This document shows, in pieces, positions 11,127 to 18,386 of a stretch of 64,000 bases of DNA. A program made the translations under genes and the position numbers. Location of the stretch: the NCBI GenBank assembly GCA_965201115.1, contig OZ241745.1:2852001-2916000 (forward strand), in the 5' to 3' direction. The notes under the pieces were generated by a model. The model saw only the letters and a list, made by a program, of their open reading frames with translations. It did not search any database and had not been told where the DNA came from. Source of the stretch: JANQOH01 sp965201115 (lineage in GTDB: Bacteria; Pseudomonadota; Alphaproteobacteria; UBA7887). Numbering within the stretch: the stretch's first letter is position 1; the number at the start of each line of letters is the position of its first letter.

Positions 11127-12125
11127 TCACAACGGTAGAATCGCCGACACGATCGGCAGGCCGGACGCCGCCGGCGTCCATTCCGCGGCGCCGCTCACGC
11201 GCCAGATTTCCCCGGTGTCGGTTCCGACGACGACCCCGCCGGGCGCCTCCGGATCCGGCGCGAGGCCGTGGAAATTCGCCGCCGACGGCGAATGCGCCGC
11301 GTCGCACAGCGACCGCCAGCCGCCGCCGTCTTCGGAGCGAAACAGCATTGCCCGCGCGCCGCCTTCCTCCCCCGCGCTGGACCGGGCCGAGGGGGCGCTC
11401 GCCACCGTCAGCGCATGCGGCGCGCGCGGATCGATGCACATCGGGCGCGAATAGCGCGGCTCGACCCCCGCCCACACATAGCGCCACGAGGCGCCGTAAT
11501 CGTCGGAGCGGAACACGCCGGCGGCGCCCTCGACGCGCGCGGCCTCTCCATGCGCGCGGCCGTAGCCCGTGGAGGCGAACAACGTGGCCGGGCGCGCGGG
11601 GTGGGCGAACATCATGTGCAGGTCGGGGTTGCCGCAGGGCATCCCGACCGTCCACGTCTCGCCGCCGTCTTCGGTGCGCGCCACGCCGCCGATCTCCATG
11701 CCGAGCCACAGGCGCCGCGGGTCGCTGCGGTCGATCACCAGCGCCCGCGCGCGCGCTCCCGTCGGCGGCTGGACGGGCAAGCACCAGCCGGCCGCCTCGG
11801 GCAGCCGCGTCAGCGCCTCCAGCTCGCGCCATGTCGCGCCGCCGTCCTCGCTGCGAAACAGCCCCGCGGGCTGCGTCGCCGCATAGACCGTCTCCGCGCC
11901 CGCGCCGCGCACCTGCCACACCTCGCGGTCGGCGAGGCCGGCGAGAACCCATGTCGCGCCGCCGTCGCGGGAGCGGAACAGCCCGGCGTCGGTCCCCGCG
12001 AACAGCCGCCCGCCGATGCGCGCGAGATCGCGGACGCAGCGGCTTTCGAGCAGCCGCTGCGCCTCCCCGCCGGCGACCGCGAACACCCCCTCGCCGGTTC
12101 CGGCCAATATCGTCGCCCCGTCCAT
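11127..12125 (-). CDS. Beta-propeller protein with Asp-box (BNR) repeats
   Basis: 332 aa from the ATG at 12125, preceded by a GGGAGG-type ribosome site; the frame is open further upstream but there becomes an Arg/Ala-rich shadow. At least five Asp-box motifs (S/T-x-D-x-G-x-T-W) recur: SRDGGATW, SEDGGATW, TEDGGETW, SDDYGASW, and a degenerate SEDGGGW. This is the sialidase/Vps10/YCF48-like fold, a six- or seven-bladed propeller. No signal peptide and no sialidase catalytic set is evident, so it is probably a cytoplasmic structural or binding propeller of unknown role. It stands alone. Confidence 0.82.
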   Translation of the reverse strand: MDGATILAGTGEGVFAVAGGEAQRLLESRCVRDLARIGGRLFAGTDAGLFRSRDGGATWVLAGLADREVWQVRGAGAETVYAATQPAGLFRSEDGGATWRELEALTRLPEAAGWCLPVQPPTGARARALVIDRSDPRRLWLGMEIGGVARTEDGGETWTVGMPCGNPDLHMMFAHPARPATLFASTGYGRAHGEAARVEGAAGVFRSDDYGASWRYVWAGVEPRYSRPMCIDPRAPHALTVASAPSARSSAGEEGGARAMLFRSEDGGGWRSLCDAAHSPSAANFHGLAPDPEAPGGVVVGTDTGEIWRVSGAAEWTPAASGLPIVSAILPL

Positions 12126-12391
12126 CGCCGCCTCCCCCTCCGCCGCGCGCCCCGCCGATCTCCGGGAGCGCCGGCATCCGTGCGCCGGGCCGATTCGCTC
12201 ATGTTGCATCCGGGCGGCCGCGGGCGGCGAACGAATCGGCGCAACGCTACTCGCCGCGCGCGGAATCGAAACGGTAAAACATGGCGAAATTACGGCCGCC
12301 GCGTTTCCGCACAGCTCGATTCGCGAATCGCCCGCATTTGCGGCGCGCCCAAGGGCAGGATGCCCGGGCGCCGTCGCGCCGAAGGCGCCGA

Positions 12392-12430
12392 CTTCCCGGG
12401 ACCGCGGGCGTCCCCGCCCGCACGTTTCCG
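12392..12430 (+). repeat. Dispersed hairpin repeat, copy 1
   Basis: Contains CTTCCCGGGACC followed by a 7-bp stem GCGGGCG/CGCCCGC around a TCCC loop, then CACGTTTCC. Same order (CCCGGGACC, hairpin, CACGT) as the copies near 14170, 14395, 14625 and 38555. Confidence 0.75.
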
Positions 12431-12548
12431 CGCAGCGCGATGTCGGCGCGGAAGCGCGAGCGGACAAGATGCCCACCGAACCCTGCCGTACCGATAGCTG
12501 CCGAATTCCGGTACAGACCTTTATGGCGGCCTTCGGCGCGGCGGAGAC

Positions 12549-12580
12549 GCGCGGGCAAGGCGCCCACGGTCCCGGGCGGC
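12549..12580 (-). repeat. Dispersed hairpin repeat, copy 2 (inverted)
   Basis: Read on the minus strand it gives CCCGGGACC, then a GTGGGCG..TTGCCCGC half-hairpin: a diverged inverted copy facing copy 1. Confidence 0.55.
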
Positions 12581-12661
12581 GCCGGCCCGCAGCTCGACCG
12601 CAGCGCCGGGACGGGTTACGGTGATTCTCGCGGGGCGAAACGGCCCGTGCAAGGAGGGGTC

Positions 12662-13054
12662 ATGACCGAAATTTCGGCGACCGGCGAGCGCTTTCAAGAG
12701 CACGATCCGGGCCGCCGCTCCGGGCTGCCGGCTACCCAGACACTCGTTATCGCGCTCGCAACGATAGTTCTCAGCGTGATCGCGACGAGCGTGGCCGTGG
12801 GCGCTTTCCTGTGGCTGGCCACCGAAGCGCGCATGGAGGCCACCGACGCGCGCATAGAAAGCGTAGAGAATCAGGTCGAGCGGCTCGACAACCGCATGAT
12901 GCGCCTGGAAGAGCGCATGACGGCCCTGGAGGTAGAGGTAAAGGGGATAAACGAGCGCCTGAAGGCCGTCGAAGAGGGGCTGCGGCGGATCGAGAACATA
13001 CTTCTCTACCGCCAGGGCGCCGCGCCGGCGGCGCCCGGCGCCGGCGCGCCGTAG
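12662..13054 (+). CDS. Small membrane-anchored coiled-coil protein
   Basis: 130 aa. The ATG at 12662 has a strong AAGGAGGGG ribosome site. Residues about 25-52 form one membrane helix (TLVIALATIVLSVIATSVAV), followed by a long heptad region (about 55-110: repeated E-x-R-M-x-x-x-x-x-R, with VENQVERLDNRMMRLEERM) and an Ala/Pro/Gly tail. No family recognised. Topology suggests a single-pass anchor with a coiled coil, as in small scaffold proteins. It is flanked on both sides by dispersed hairpin repeats. Confidence 0.8.
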   Translation: MTEISATGERFQEHDPGRRSGLPATQTLVIALATIVLSVIATSVAVGAFLWLATEARMEATDARIESVENQVERLDNRMMRLEERMTALEVEVKGINERLKAVEEGLRRIENILLYRQGAAPAAPGAGAP

Positions 13055-13094
13055 GCGCGGAGACCGCGCGGGCGGGCGCTCGGCGCGGCGGCGA

Positions 13095-13128
13095 CGCGCG
13101 GGCGGGCACTGCCCGCGGTCCCGGGCGG
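13095..13128. repeat. Dispersed hairpin repeat, copy 3
   Basis: GCGGGCA-C-TGCCCGC hairpin followed by GGTCCCGGG, the inverted orientation of the family, between the coiled-coil gene and the DUF1499 gene. Confidence 0.6.
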
Positions 13129-13275
13129 TCCGCGCCTTCGGCGCGGGCGAAAATTGCGGCCCGCACGGCATGCGATACCGCACGATTCGCGGATCGAGCG
13201 AACGCGTTTGCAATCGCGCGCGCGGCGCGCCATGCTTCCGCGCGCCGCGTCGAAATTGTCGAGGGAGAACGAGTC

Positions 13276-14094
13276 ATGGCGAATGGAGCCGCCGCCGCCG
13301 CAAAGCGGATTACCCTGACGGGACTGCTCTCGCTCCTGATCGGCGCCGCGGCGCCGGTCGCGCTGTATGTCGCCGCCTGGGGCTACCGCGAAGACCGCTG
13401 GGACGTCGGATTCGCGTTGCTGACGATCAGCCAGTACGCCGCCTTCGCGGGCGTCGCCGCGGTCGTGCTGGGCTTGATCGGCCTCGGCGCCACGCTGCCC
13501 GGCGGCGCGCGGCGCGGCATCGCCTTGCCGGTTATCGGCATTCTCGCCGGCGCCGCGGCGGCCGGGTTCTTCGGCCAGCAATACTACACGGTGATTACCA
13601 GCCCGTTCATTCATGACATTTCGACCGATCTCGACGATCCGCCCGCCTTCCGGGCGCTGCTCGCCCCGCGCGCCGAGGCGGGCGCGTCGAACCCCCCGGA
13701 GCATCCCGGCGCCGAGGTCGCGTTGCAGCAGCGCGCCGGATACCCCGATATCCAGCCCCTGCGCGTCGCGGCCAACCCGGCGGAAACGTTCGACAAGGCG
13801 CTCGCCGTCGCCGAGGACATGGAGTGGGAGATCGCCGCCGCCGACCGCGACGCCTTCCGTATCGAGGCGGTGGCCACCAGCCTGTTTTACGAGTTCAAGG
13901 ACGATATCGTGGTCCGCGTATCGCCGGGCTCCGCCGGCGGCTCGCGGGTGGATATGCGCAGCAAGAGCCGCGTCGGCCGCTCGGACGTCGGCGTGAACGC
14001 CGCCCGCATCCGCGCCTTCATGGCGAAGCTCGGCGATTCCGCCGGCATCCTCGAGCCGCCCGCCGCCGACGCGGACGACCCGCCCGCGCGTTGA
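13276..14094 (+). CDS. Membrane protein with C-terminal DUF1499 domain
   Basis: 272 aa from the ATG at 13276, preceded by GAGGGAGAAC. The N-terminal third has three hydrophobic segments (LLSLLIGAAAPVALYVAAW; YAAFAGVAAVVLGLIGLGAT; LPVIGILAGAAAAGFFG). The C-terminal half matches DUF1499: PDIQPLRVAANPAETFDKAL, EAVATSLFYEFKDDIVVRV and a terminal SRVDMRSKSRVGRSDVGVNA. The family is common in proteobacteria and of unknown function. The gene is monocistronic as far as can be seen. Confidence 0.85.
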   Translation: MANGAAAAAKRITLTGLLSLLIGAAAPVALYVAAWGYREDRWDVGFALLTISQYAAFAGVAAVVLGLIGLGATLPGGARRGIALPVIGILAGAAAAGFFGQQYYTVITSPFIHDISTDLDDPPAFRALLAPRAEAGASNPPEHPGAEVALQQRAGYPDIQPLRVAANPAETFDKALAVAEDMEWEIAAADRDAFRIEAVATSLFYEFKDDIVVRVSPGSAGGSRVDMRSKSRVGRSDVGVNAARIRAFMAKLGDSAGILEPPAADADDPPAR

Positions 14095-14143
14095 CCTCCC
14101 GGTAGCGGGGGCGGCGCGCGCGGCGCCCGCCGGGGGAGGCGCA

Positions 14144-14755
14144 CCCGCCAAAGGCGGGGCCCGGGACCGCGGGGCATCCTGCCCGCACGTTCCCGCCCGC
14201 CGCGGCGTCGGCAGGAGGGCGCGCGCTTCCCGGGACCGCAAGCGTCTCGACAGCCCCGAGCCCCGCGGATCCCCGCAATGCCCCGCAACAGCGCTCCGGC
14301 GCGCTTCCCGGGTGCGCGGGCGTCTCGCCCGCACGTCGCCGCCCCGCACGATGCCGCCGGGGAGAGGCGCAACCCCGCCGAAGGCGGGGCCCGGGACCGC
14401 GGGCATCCTGCCCGCACCTTCCCGCCCGCCGCGGCGTCGGCAGGAGGGCGCGCGCTTCCCGGGACCGTAAGCGTCTCGACAGCCCCGAGCCCCGCGGATC
14501 CCCGCAATGCCCCGCCCGTTCCGGCGCGCTTCCCGGGTGCGCGGGCGTCTCGCCCGCACGTCGCCGCCCCGCGCGGCGCCCGCCGTGGGAGGCGCAACCC
14601 CGCCGAAGGCGGGGCCCGGGACCGCGGGCATCCTGCCCGCACGTTCCCGCCCGCCGCGGCGTCGGCAGGAGGGCGCGCGCTTCCCGGGACCGCAAGCGTC
14701 TCGACAGCCCCGAGCCCCGCGGATCCCCGCAATGCCCCGCGCCGGCGCGCTTCCT
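14144..14755 (+). repeat. Tandem array, about three units of a 225-229 bp GC-rich repeat
   Basis: The landmark GCGGCGTCGGCAGG starts at 14202, 14431 and 14656, giving periods of 229 and 225 bp. Each unit contains, in order, GGCGGGGCCCGGGACC, a hairpin GCGGGCA-TCC-TGCCCGC, the GCGGCGTCGGCAGGAGG block, CTTCCCGGGACCG, CGTCTCGACAGCCCCGAG, and a second hairpin GCGGGCG-TCT-CGCCCGC. The third unit stops after CTTCCTGGGT, exactly before the second hairpin. Long open frames on both strands here are a composition artefact. Confidence 0.9.
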
Positions 14756-14775
14756 GGGTTGTCTAATACCAACGG

Positions 14776-15384
14776 CTATTGATGTTGACCTTTCTGTGCC
14801 CATTTTCGCGTGCCGATGGATGTGATTTTCTCCGGCATGGCGATCAGGCGGTTCCAAGCGTCGCAGGCGGCATCGACAATGTCGCCGTAGCTCTCGAAGA
14901 CGCGGTTGGATAGCCACGTCTGGCGCAGATACTGCCATATGTTCTCGACCGGGTTGAGTTCGGGCGCGTATGGCGGCAGCAGCAAGGGGCTGATATTGCG
15001 CGGCCATTCGAGCGCGTCGGCGGTGTGCCAGGCAGCGCCGTCGAGCAGGAGAATGGCATGAGCGCCGGGCCGGACGATGCGCGCAATCTCGTCGATGTGG
15101 TGTTGCATTGCCTCGGTGTTCGCCATGGGCATGACGACCGCGGCGCCGGCGCCGCGCGCCGGGCAGATGGCGCCGAACAGATACGCGCTACCGTAGCGCA
15201 GGTCACGCAACTGGCGCGGTCGCGTGCCCGTGTGCGCCCATTGACGCACCAGCCCGTTCTTTTGGCCGAGCCGCATCTCGTCCTGCCACCATATCTCGAA
15301 CCCGGTCCCTTCGGGCAGTTCGGCAACCCGCGCGCTCACGGCTTGGGGGAAGACTTTTTTTATATGCGTCAACGACCTCCGCAT
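14776..15384 (-). CDS. IS630 transposase, downstream frame (DDE catalytic part)
   Basis: 202 aa counting from an ATG inside the overlap. It contains the DDE domain: FEIWWQDEMRLGQKNG (first Asp), HAILLLDGAAWHTADAL (second Asp) and LLPPYAPELNPVENIWQYLR (Glu of the P-x-x-x-P-E-L-N-P-x-E signature). Probably made as a fusion with the upstream frame by slippage at A7, as described for several IS630-type elements; whether the shift is programmed or a disabling mutation cannot be decided here. Confidence 0.85.
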   Translation of the reverse strand: MRRSLTHIKKVFPQAVSARVAELPEGTGFEIWWQDEMRLGQKNGLVRQWAHTGTRPRQLRDLRYGSAYLFGAICPARGAGAAVVMPMANTEAMQHHIDEIARIVRPGAHAILLLDGAAWHTADALEWPRNISPLLLPPYAPELNPVENIWQYLRQTWLSNRVFESYGDIVDAACDAWNRLIAMPEKITSIGTRKWAQKGQHQ

Positions 15385-15841
15385 CCTGCTTCGGATGCCG
15401 CGGACGCGCGCTCATGTGCGAAAACCCCAGCTCGTGGAGAAGCCGCGACACCGAGCGCTCATGATACTCCACCCCGAACCGGCGCTCGATCTCCGCCCGC
15501 AGGTCAACGCGACGCCGGGGCGCCACGCCGTCGGTCTGCGGATCGGGGCCGGTCTCGACGAGCTCAGCCAGCTCCGCCAACTGCTCCGCGCTCAACCGCC
15601 GACGCGCCCCCGGAGCCTTGCGGCTCGCAAGGCCGTCCGGACCCTCGGCGTTGAAGCGACGCACCCAGTCCCGAAGCGTTTGACGGCTCATCCCGCCCAA
15701 CAACGCAGCCTCGGCGCGTGACTTCCCCTCGTACACCGCCGCAATCGACAAGAGCCGACACGCCTGGGCGCTATCCCCCGCCGCCCGAGCCGCCGCACGA
15801 ACCCGAACCGCGTCAAAGTCCGTTCGCAACGCTATCGTCAT
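15203..15841 (-). CDS. IS630 transposase, upstream frame (helix-turn-helix part)
   Basis: 212 aa. Residues 1-140 are the N-terminal DNA-binding region of IS630 transposases: AEAALLGGMSRQTLRDWVRRF (first HTH), a linker, then GVEYHERSVSRLLHELGFSH (second HTH/paired-like). After HPKQDAEVVDAYKKS the family continues in the other frame (14776-15384), so the last ~55 residues here are out-of-frame read-through. The switch point is a run of seven A at 15355-15361 on the coding strand. The full transposase needs a one-base shift there. Confidence 0.85.
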   Translation of the reverse strand: MTIALRTDFDAVRVRAAARAAGDSAQACRLLSIAAVYEGKSRAEAALLGGMSRQTLRDWVRRFNAEGPDGLASRKAPGARRRLSAEQLAELAELVETGPDPQTDGVAPRRRVDLRAEIERRFGVEYHERSVSRLLHELGFSHMSARPRHPKQDAEVVDAYKKSLPPSRERAGCRTARRDRVRDMVAGRDAARPKERAGASMGAHGHATAPVA

Positions 15842-15938
15842 CGCACTACCCCCTTTGGGTGGCCGAACAAGAACATAACCAAATCATATCGCCGTCAAAC
15901 AGACAATATTAACGAGTCAACATCAATAGCCCTTGGTA

Positions 15939-16335
15939 TAAGCCCCCGCGCGCGCAACAGCGCCTGCGTATTCGCGTCCCAAGCCCGCTTCACCGAAACC
16001 GGGGGGCAGAACTTCGTGCGCGCGATATCCGCCAGCAACGCCGCGTCCTTCGCATCCGTCTTGTTCGTCTGAAGGCGAAGCACCGCGTGAACGCGCCGAG
16101 CGTCCACCACATCCACGGCCTGCCCCAACGCCTCCATCTCGCGCGCCAGCCAGCCCGAATACGTCCCCGTCTCCATGACCACGCGCGCCGGCGACGGGCA
16201 GTGCTCGCGCACCGCCGCAAACAACGCCGCCGGATCCGTCGCAACCTTGCCCGCGACAACCGTCGCACCCGCATCGTTCTTGACGCAAAACGCCGTCTCT
16301 TCCTTCGACACGTCGAAACCGACATACTCCGCCAT
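15939..16335 (-). pseudogene. IS110-family transposase fragment (N-terminal DEDD domain only)
   Basis: ATG at 16335 with GGGAGAGCGACC before it. About 130 codons of the RuvC-like DEDD domain remain: FDVSKEETAFCV (first Asp), VVMETGTYSGWLAREME (Glu), TNKTDAKDAALLAD (Asp pair). The sequence then runs into the IS630 end at 15936, and the C-terminal Tnp domain with the catalytic Ser is absent from the other side of IS630 as well, so it has been deleted. Inactive remnant. Confidence 0.88.
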
Positions 16336-16435
16336 GGTCGCTCTCCCTGTTGGGTCCGTGAGTGGGGCGCACAACCCTGCGCGCGCAGCCCCGCATGATA
16401 GACCCGGGAGAGCGGCCGACCGGAATTATCCCATG
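16336..16435 (-). other. 5' non-coding end of the IS110 remnant
   Basis: About 100 bases between the transposase start and the point where the dispersed repeat resumes (GTGCGCGGGCG). In IS110 elements the non-coding end upstream of the transposase can encode a guide (bridge) RNA; this stretch is the equivalent position but is short and I could not fold it reliably. Confidence 0.35.
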
Positions 16436-16465
16436 TGCGCGGGCGTCTCGCCCGCACGTCGCCGC
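16436..16465 (+). repeat. Dispersed hairpin repeat, copy at right end of IS110 remnant
   Basis: GCGGGCG-TCT-CGCCCGC followed by ACGTCGCCGC, identical to the second hairpin of the 14144-14755 array and precisely the part missing from its third unit. Confidence 0.85.
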
Positions 16466-16471
16466 CGCGCC

Positions 16472-17119
16472 TTACGACTCGGCGTCGGCGGCGTCGGGAT
16501 CGGCGTTGAGGCGGCGCAGCAGGACGATGAGGCCGTCGAGACCCTCGCGCGCGATGACGGACGCGAACTCCGAACGCTTGGTGGTGAGCATGCTCACCCC
16601 CTCGGCGGCGACGTCGATGACGCGGTATTCCGAACCGTTGCGGCGCACAAGCCAGTCGATGCGAAGCGGCGGAGCGTCGCGGCGGCGCACCTCGGTGGTC
16701 ACGATGGTGTCGCGCTCGGTGCGCTCGACCGTCCCGCGCAGGGCGATCTCCTCGCCGCCATAGGCCGCCAGGCGCCCGGTGTAGATGCCGACCACGTGTT
16801 CCTCGAACGCGGCGGCGAAATCGCGGCGCTGCTCGGCGCTGGCGCCGCGCCAATAACGCCCGACCGCCAGGCGCGTCATCAGCGGCAGATCGAAATACTC
16901 GTCGAACAGCGCCCGCAGCCCGGTCTCGCGCGCGTCCGGCGCGGCGGCGTTGCCGTTCAGCACCAGCAGCGCGCGGTCGATAAGCGAAGAGACGAAAGCG
17001 CGCGCCGCAGCCTCATCGGCCTCGCCGGCGCGCGGCGCGGGCGCGGCGGCGCACAAGGCAAACGCAAGAATGCACAGCGCCAGGGCGCGGCGCGCGGCGG
17101 GAAGGCTCGGCAAGGACAT
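16472..17119 (-). CDS. mlaC: MlaC-type phospholipid-transport periplasmic protein
   Basis: 215 aa from the ATG at 17119. N-terminal signal peptide (ALALCILAFALCAAAPAPRA), then the MlaC/Ttg2D fold: FVSSLIDRALLVLN, DEYFDLPLMTRLAVGRYWR, FAAAFEEHVVGIYTGRL and the late YRVIDVAAEGVSMLTTKRSEF. It shuttles phospholipids between outer and inner membranes in the Mla pathway. It sits directly downstream of the mlaA homologue on the same strand; the inner-membrane mlaFED genes are not in this window. Confidence 0.92.
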   Translation of the reverse strand: MSLPSLPAARRALALCILAFALCAAAPAPRAGEADEAAARAFVSSLIDRALLVLNGNAAAPDARETGLRALFDEYFDLPLMTRLAVGRYWRGASAEQRRDFAAAFEEHVVGIYTGRLAAYGGEEIALRGTVERTERDTIVTTEVRRRDAPPLRIDWLVRRNGSEYRVIDVAAEGVSMLTTKRSEFASVIAREGLDGLIVLLRRLNADPDAADAES

Positions 17120-17133
17120 GGCGGACGCCTCGG

Positions 17134-17943
17134 CTATTCCACGAAATCTTCCGACAGGAACTCGAACGGATCGCCGAACTCCTCGGTGGTGACCGAGAAC
17201 GGCGGCGCGTGGGCGCCGCCGGCGTTGGCGACCGCCCGCTGACGAAACTGAAAATAGGCGCTGCGCACGGTGGCGTACAGATCTACCGAGCCCTTCCGCA
17301 GCGCGTCGAAGGCGTCGAGATTGGCGGCGCGGCGATCCACCGCGCGCACGCCGCCGATGGCGGGGCTGACCCATGCCGGCGCGCGGGTCAGCGCCAGCGC
17401 GTAGTTCACCGGATTGAGAAACACGTCGGCAAGGCGCCCCCCGGCGTCGCGGACGGTCGTCGGGCCGAACAGCGGCGCGACCAGATAGGGGCCGGGCTCC
17501 ATCCCCCAAACCGCGAGCGTCTGGCCGAAATCCTCGTCCGCCGCCTCGAGCCCGGCGCCGGTCGCGACGTCGAACACGCCGCCGATGCCGAGCGTCGTGT
17601 TGACGGCGAAACGCCCGAGGGTGCGCGCCGAACGCTCGGCGCTTCCCTGCAGAAGGGCGTTGGCGGCATCGACCGGGAGCGTCGCGTTGGTAACGACGTT
17701 GTGGACGCCGATGCGCGCGGGTTCGGGAACGACGGCGACCCAGGCCTCGGCGACGGGCCTCAGCGCCCACCGATCGACGGCCATGTTGGCGGCGAAAAAC
17801 ACGCGGTTGACGCCTTCGTAAGGATCGCGCCGATCGGTCGCGGGCGCGCCGCCGGACGTATCCGCGGCGCACCCCGCCGCGGCGAGCATCGCCGCCCCGG
17901 CGGCGCACCGCCGCGCCGCGTTGGTTGCCGCGCTTGCGGACAC
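17134..17943 (-). CDS. mlaA: MlaA (VacJ) outer-membrane lipoprotein
   Basis: 269 aa. Short signal with a lipobox-like AAAGC before Cys 25, then the MlaA domain: RRDPYEGVNRVFFAANMAVD (D-P-x-E-x-x-N-R signature), RIGVHNVVTNATLPVDAANALLQG, RFAVNTTLGIGGVFDVA, EDFGQTLAVWGMEPGPYLV, PLFGPTTVRD. It removes mislocalised phospholipids from the outer leaflet of the outer membrane. First gene of a two-gene unit with mlaC. Confidence 0.94.
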   Translation of the reverse strand: MSASAATNAARRCAAGAAMLAAAGCAADTSGGAPATDRRDPYEGVNRVFFAANMAVDRWALRPVAEAWVAVVPEPARIGVHNVVTNATLPVDAANALLQGSAERSARTLGRFAVNTTLGIGGVFDVATGAGLEAADEDFGQTLAVWGMEPGPYLVAPLFGPTTVRDAGGRLADVFLNPVNYALALTRAPAWVSPAIGGVRAVDRRAANLDAFDALRKGSVDLYATVRSAYFQFRQRAVANAGGAHAPPFSVTTEEFGDPFEFLSEDFVE

Positions 17944-17996
17944 TCGCTCTCCTCCCTTGCGTCATGCGCCGCCGCGCGCGGCGGCGCCGGCGGCTG

Positions 17997-18025
17997 TTGA
18001 CAAGCGCATGATTTTACGGTATGGT
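17997..18025 (+). promoter_or_regulatory. Sigma-70-type promoter of the RiPP precursor
   Basis: A perfect TTGACA at 17997-18002, a 17-bp spacer and TATGGT at 18020-18025 (TTAATA lies just after as an alternative), inside a short AT-rich patch that stands out in very GC-rich sequence. About 60 bases upstream of the ATG at 18089. Confidence 0.6.
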
Positions 18026-18088
18026 TAATAATCCTGCAACCGGGCGCGCGGCGGCGAGACGGGAACCGCGCGCCATGAGGAGAACGCG

Positions 18089-18343
18089 ATGAACCTTCTG
18101 CGCGAGCCTTTCCGGCCCGAGATGGAAAAACACTGCGAAATGGCGATGTACATGCACGGCGGCAGCCCGCCGTCGGATACGCGGCTCATGATCGTGCGGA
18201 ATACCGACGATGTGTGGCACTTCGTGCTGCCGCCCGACCCCAACCAGAACCTGGCCGACGACGATCTGAGCGCCGTCGCCGGCGGAGCGTGCGGCGCGGC
18301 CGGCTGCCGGAGCAGCTTGGTGAGCTGCATCGGCGGCTGCTGA
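18089..18343 (+). CDS. Orphan RiPP precursor peptide with NHLP-type leader and Cys-rich core
   Basis: 84 aa; the ATG at 18089 has AGGAGA six bases upstream. Residues about 25-66 read like the C-terminal part of nitrile-hydratase-like leader peptides: SPPSDTRLMIVRNTDD, WHFVLPPDPNQ, then LADDDLSAVAGG, the acidic L-S/A-D-x-D-L-x-x-V-A-G-G recognition and double-Gly cleavage site. The predicted 18-residue core after Gly-Gly is ACGAAGCRSSLVSCIGGC with four Cys and three Ser in total, suited to thioether, disulfide or other Cys/Ser chemistry. No modification enzyme, protease or ABC exporter is in this window, so its machinery must act in trans. A Nif11-like leader is the main alternative, but the VLPP and D-D-L-x-x-V-A-G-G pattern fits NHLP better. 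Confidence 0.82.
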   Translation: MNLLREPFRPEMEKHCEMAMYMHGGSPPSDTRLMIVRNTDDVWHFVLPPDPNQNLADDDLSAVAGGACGAAGCRSSLVSCIGGC

Positions 18344-18386
18344 CGCCGCTCGCCCCCGAACGCGGCAGACCGCGAGGCTACCGGGG

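Larger units (their letters stand above)
12126..12661. other. Gene-free stretch carrying dispersed palindromic repeats
   Basis: No frame with a ribosome site and credible composition. It holds two members of the dispersed hairpin family (12392-12430 and 12549-12580, in opposite orientations) and the GC-rich spacer between the propeller gene and the small membrane protein; both genes read away from it. Confidence 0.6.
14769..15936 (-). mobile_element. IS630-family insertion sequence, complete ends
   Basis: 1168 bp. Terminal inverted repeats read CCAACGGCTATTGATGTTGA at the left and, reverse-complemented, CCAAGGGCTATTGATGTTGA at the right: one mismatch. Both ends are flanked by TA (14767-14768, 15937-15938), the hallmark target of IS630/Tc1 elements. 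It carries two overlapping frames on the minus strand encoding the helix-turn-helix and DDE parts of the transposase. Confidence 0.92.

Noticed and set aside
14018..14755. Long frames over the tandem repeat giving repeated Ala/Gly/Arg/Pro peptides
   Set aside because: They arise from stop-poor, GC-rich repeats on both strands and have no ribosome site or domain.
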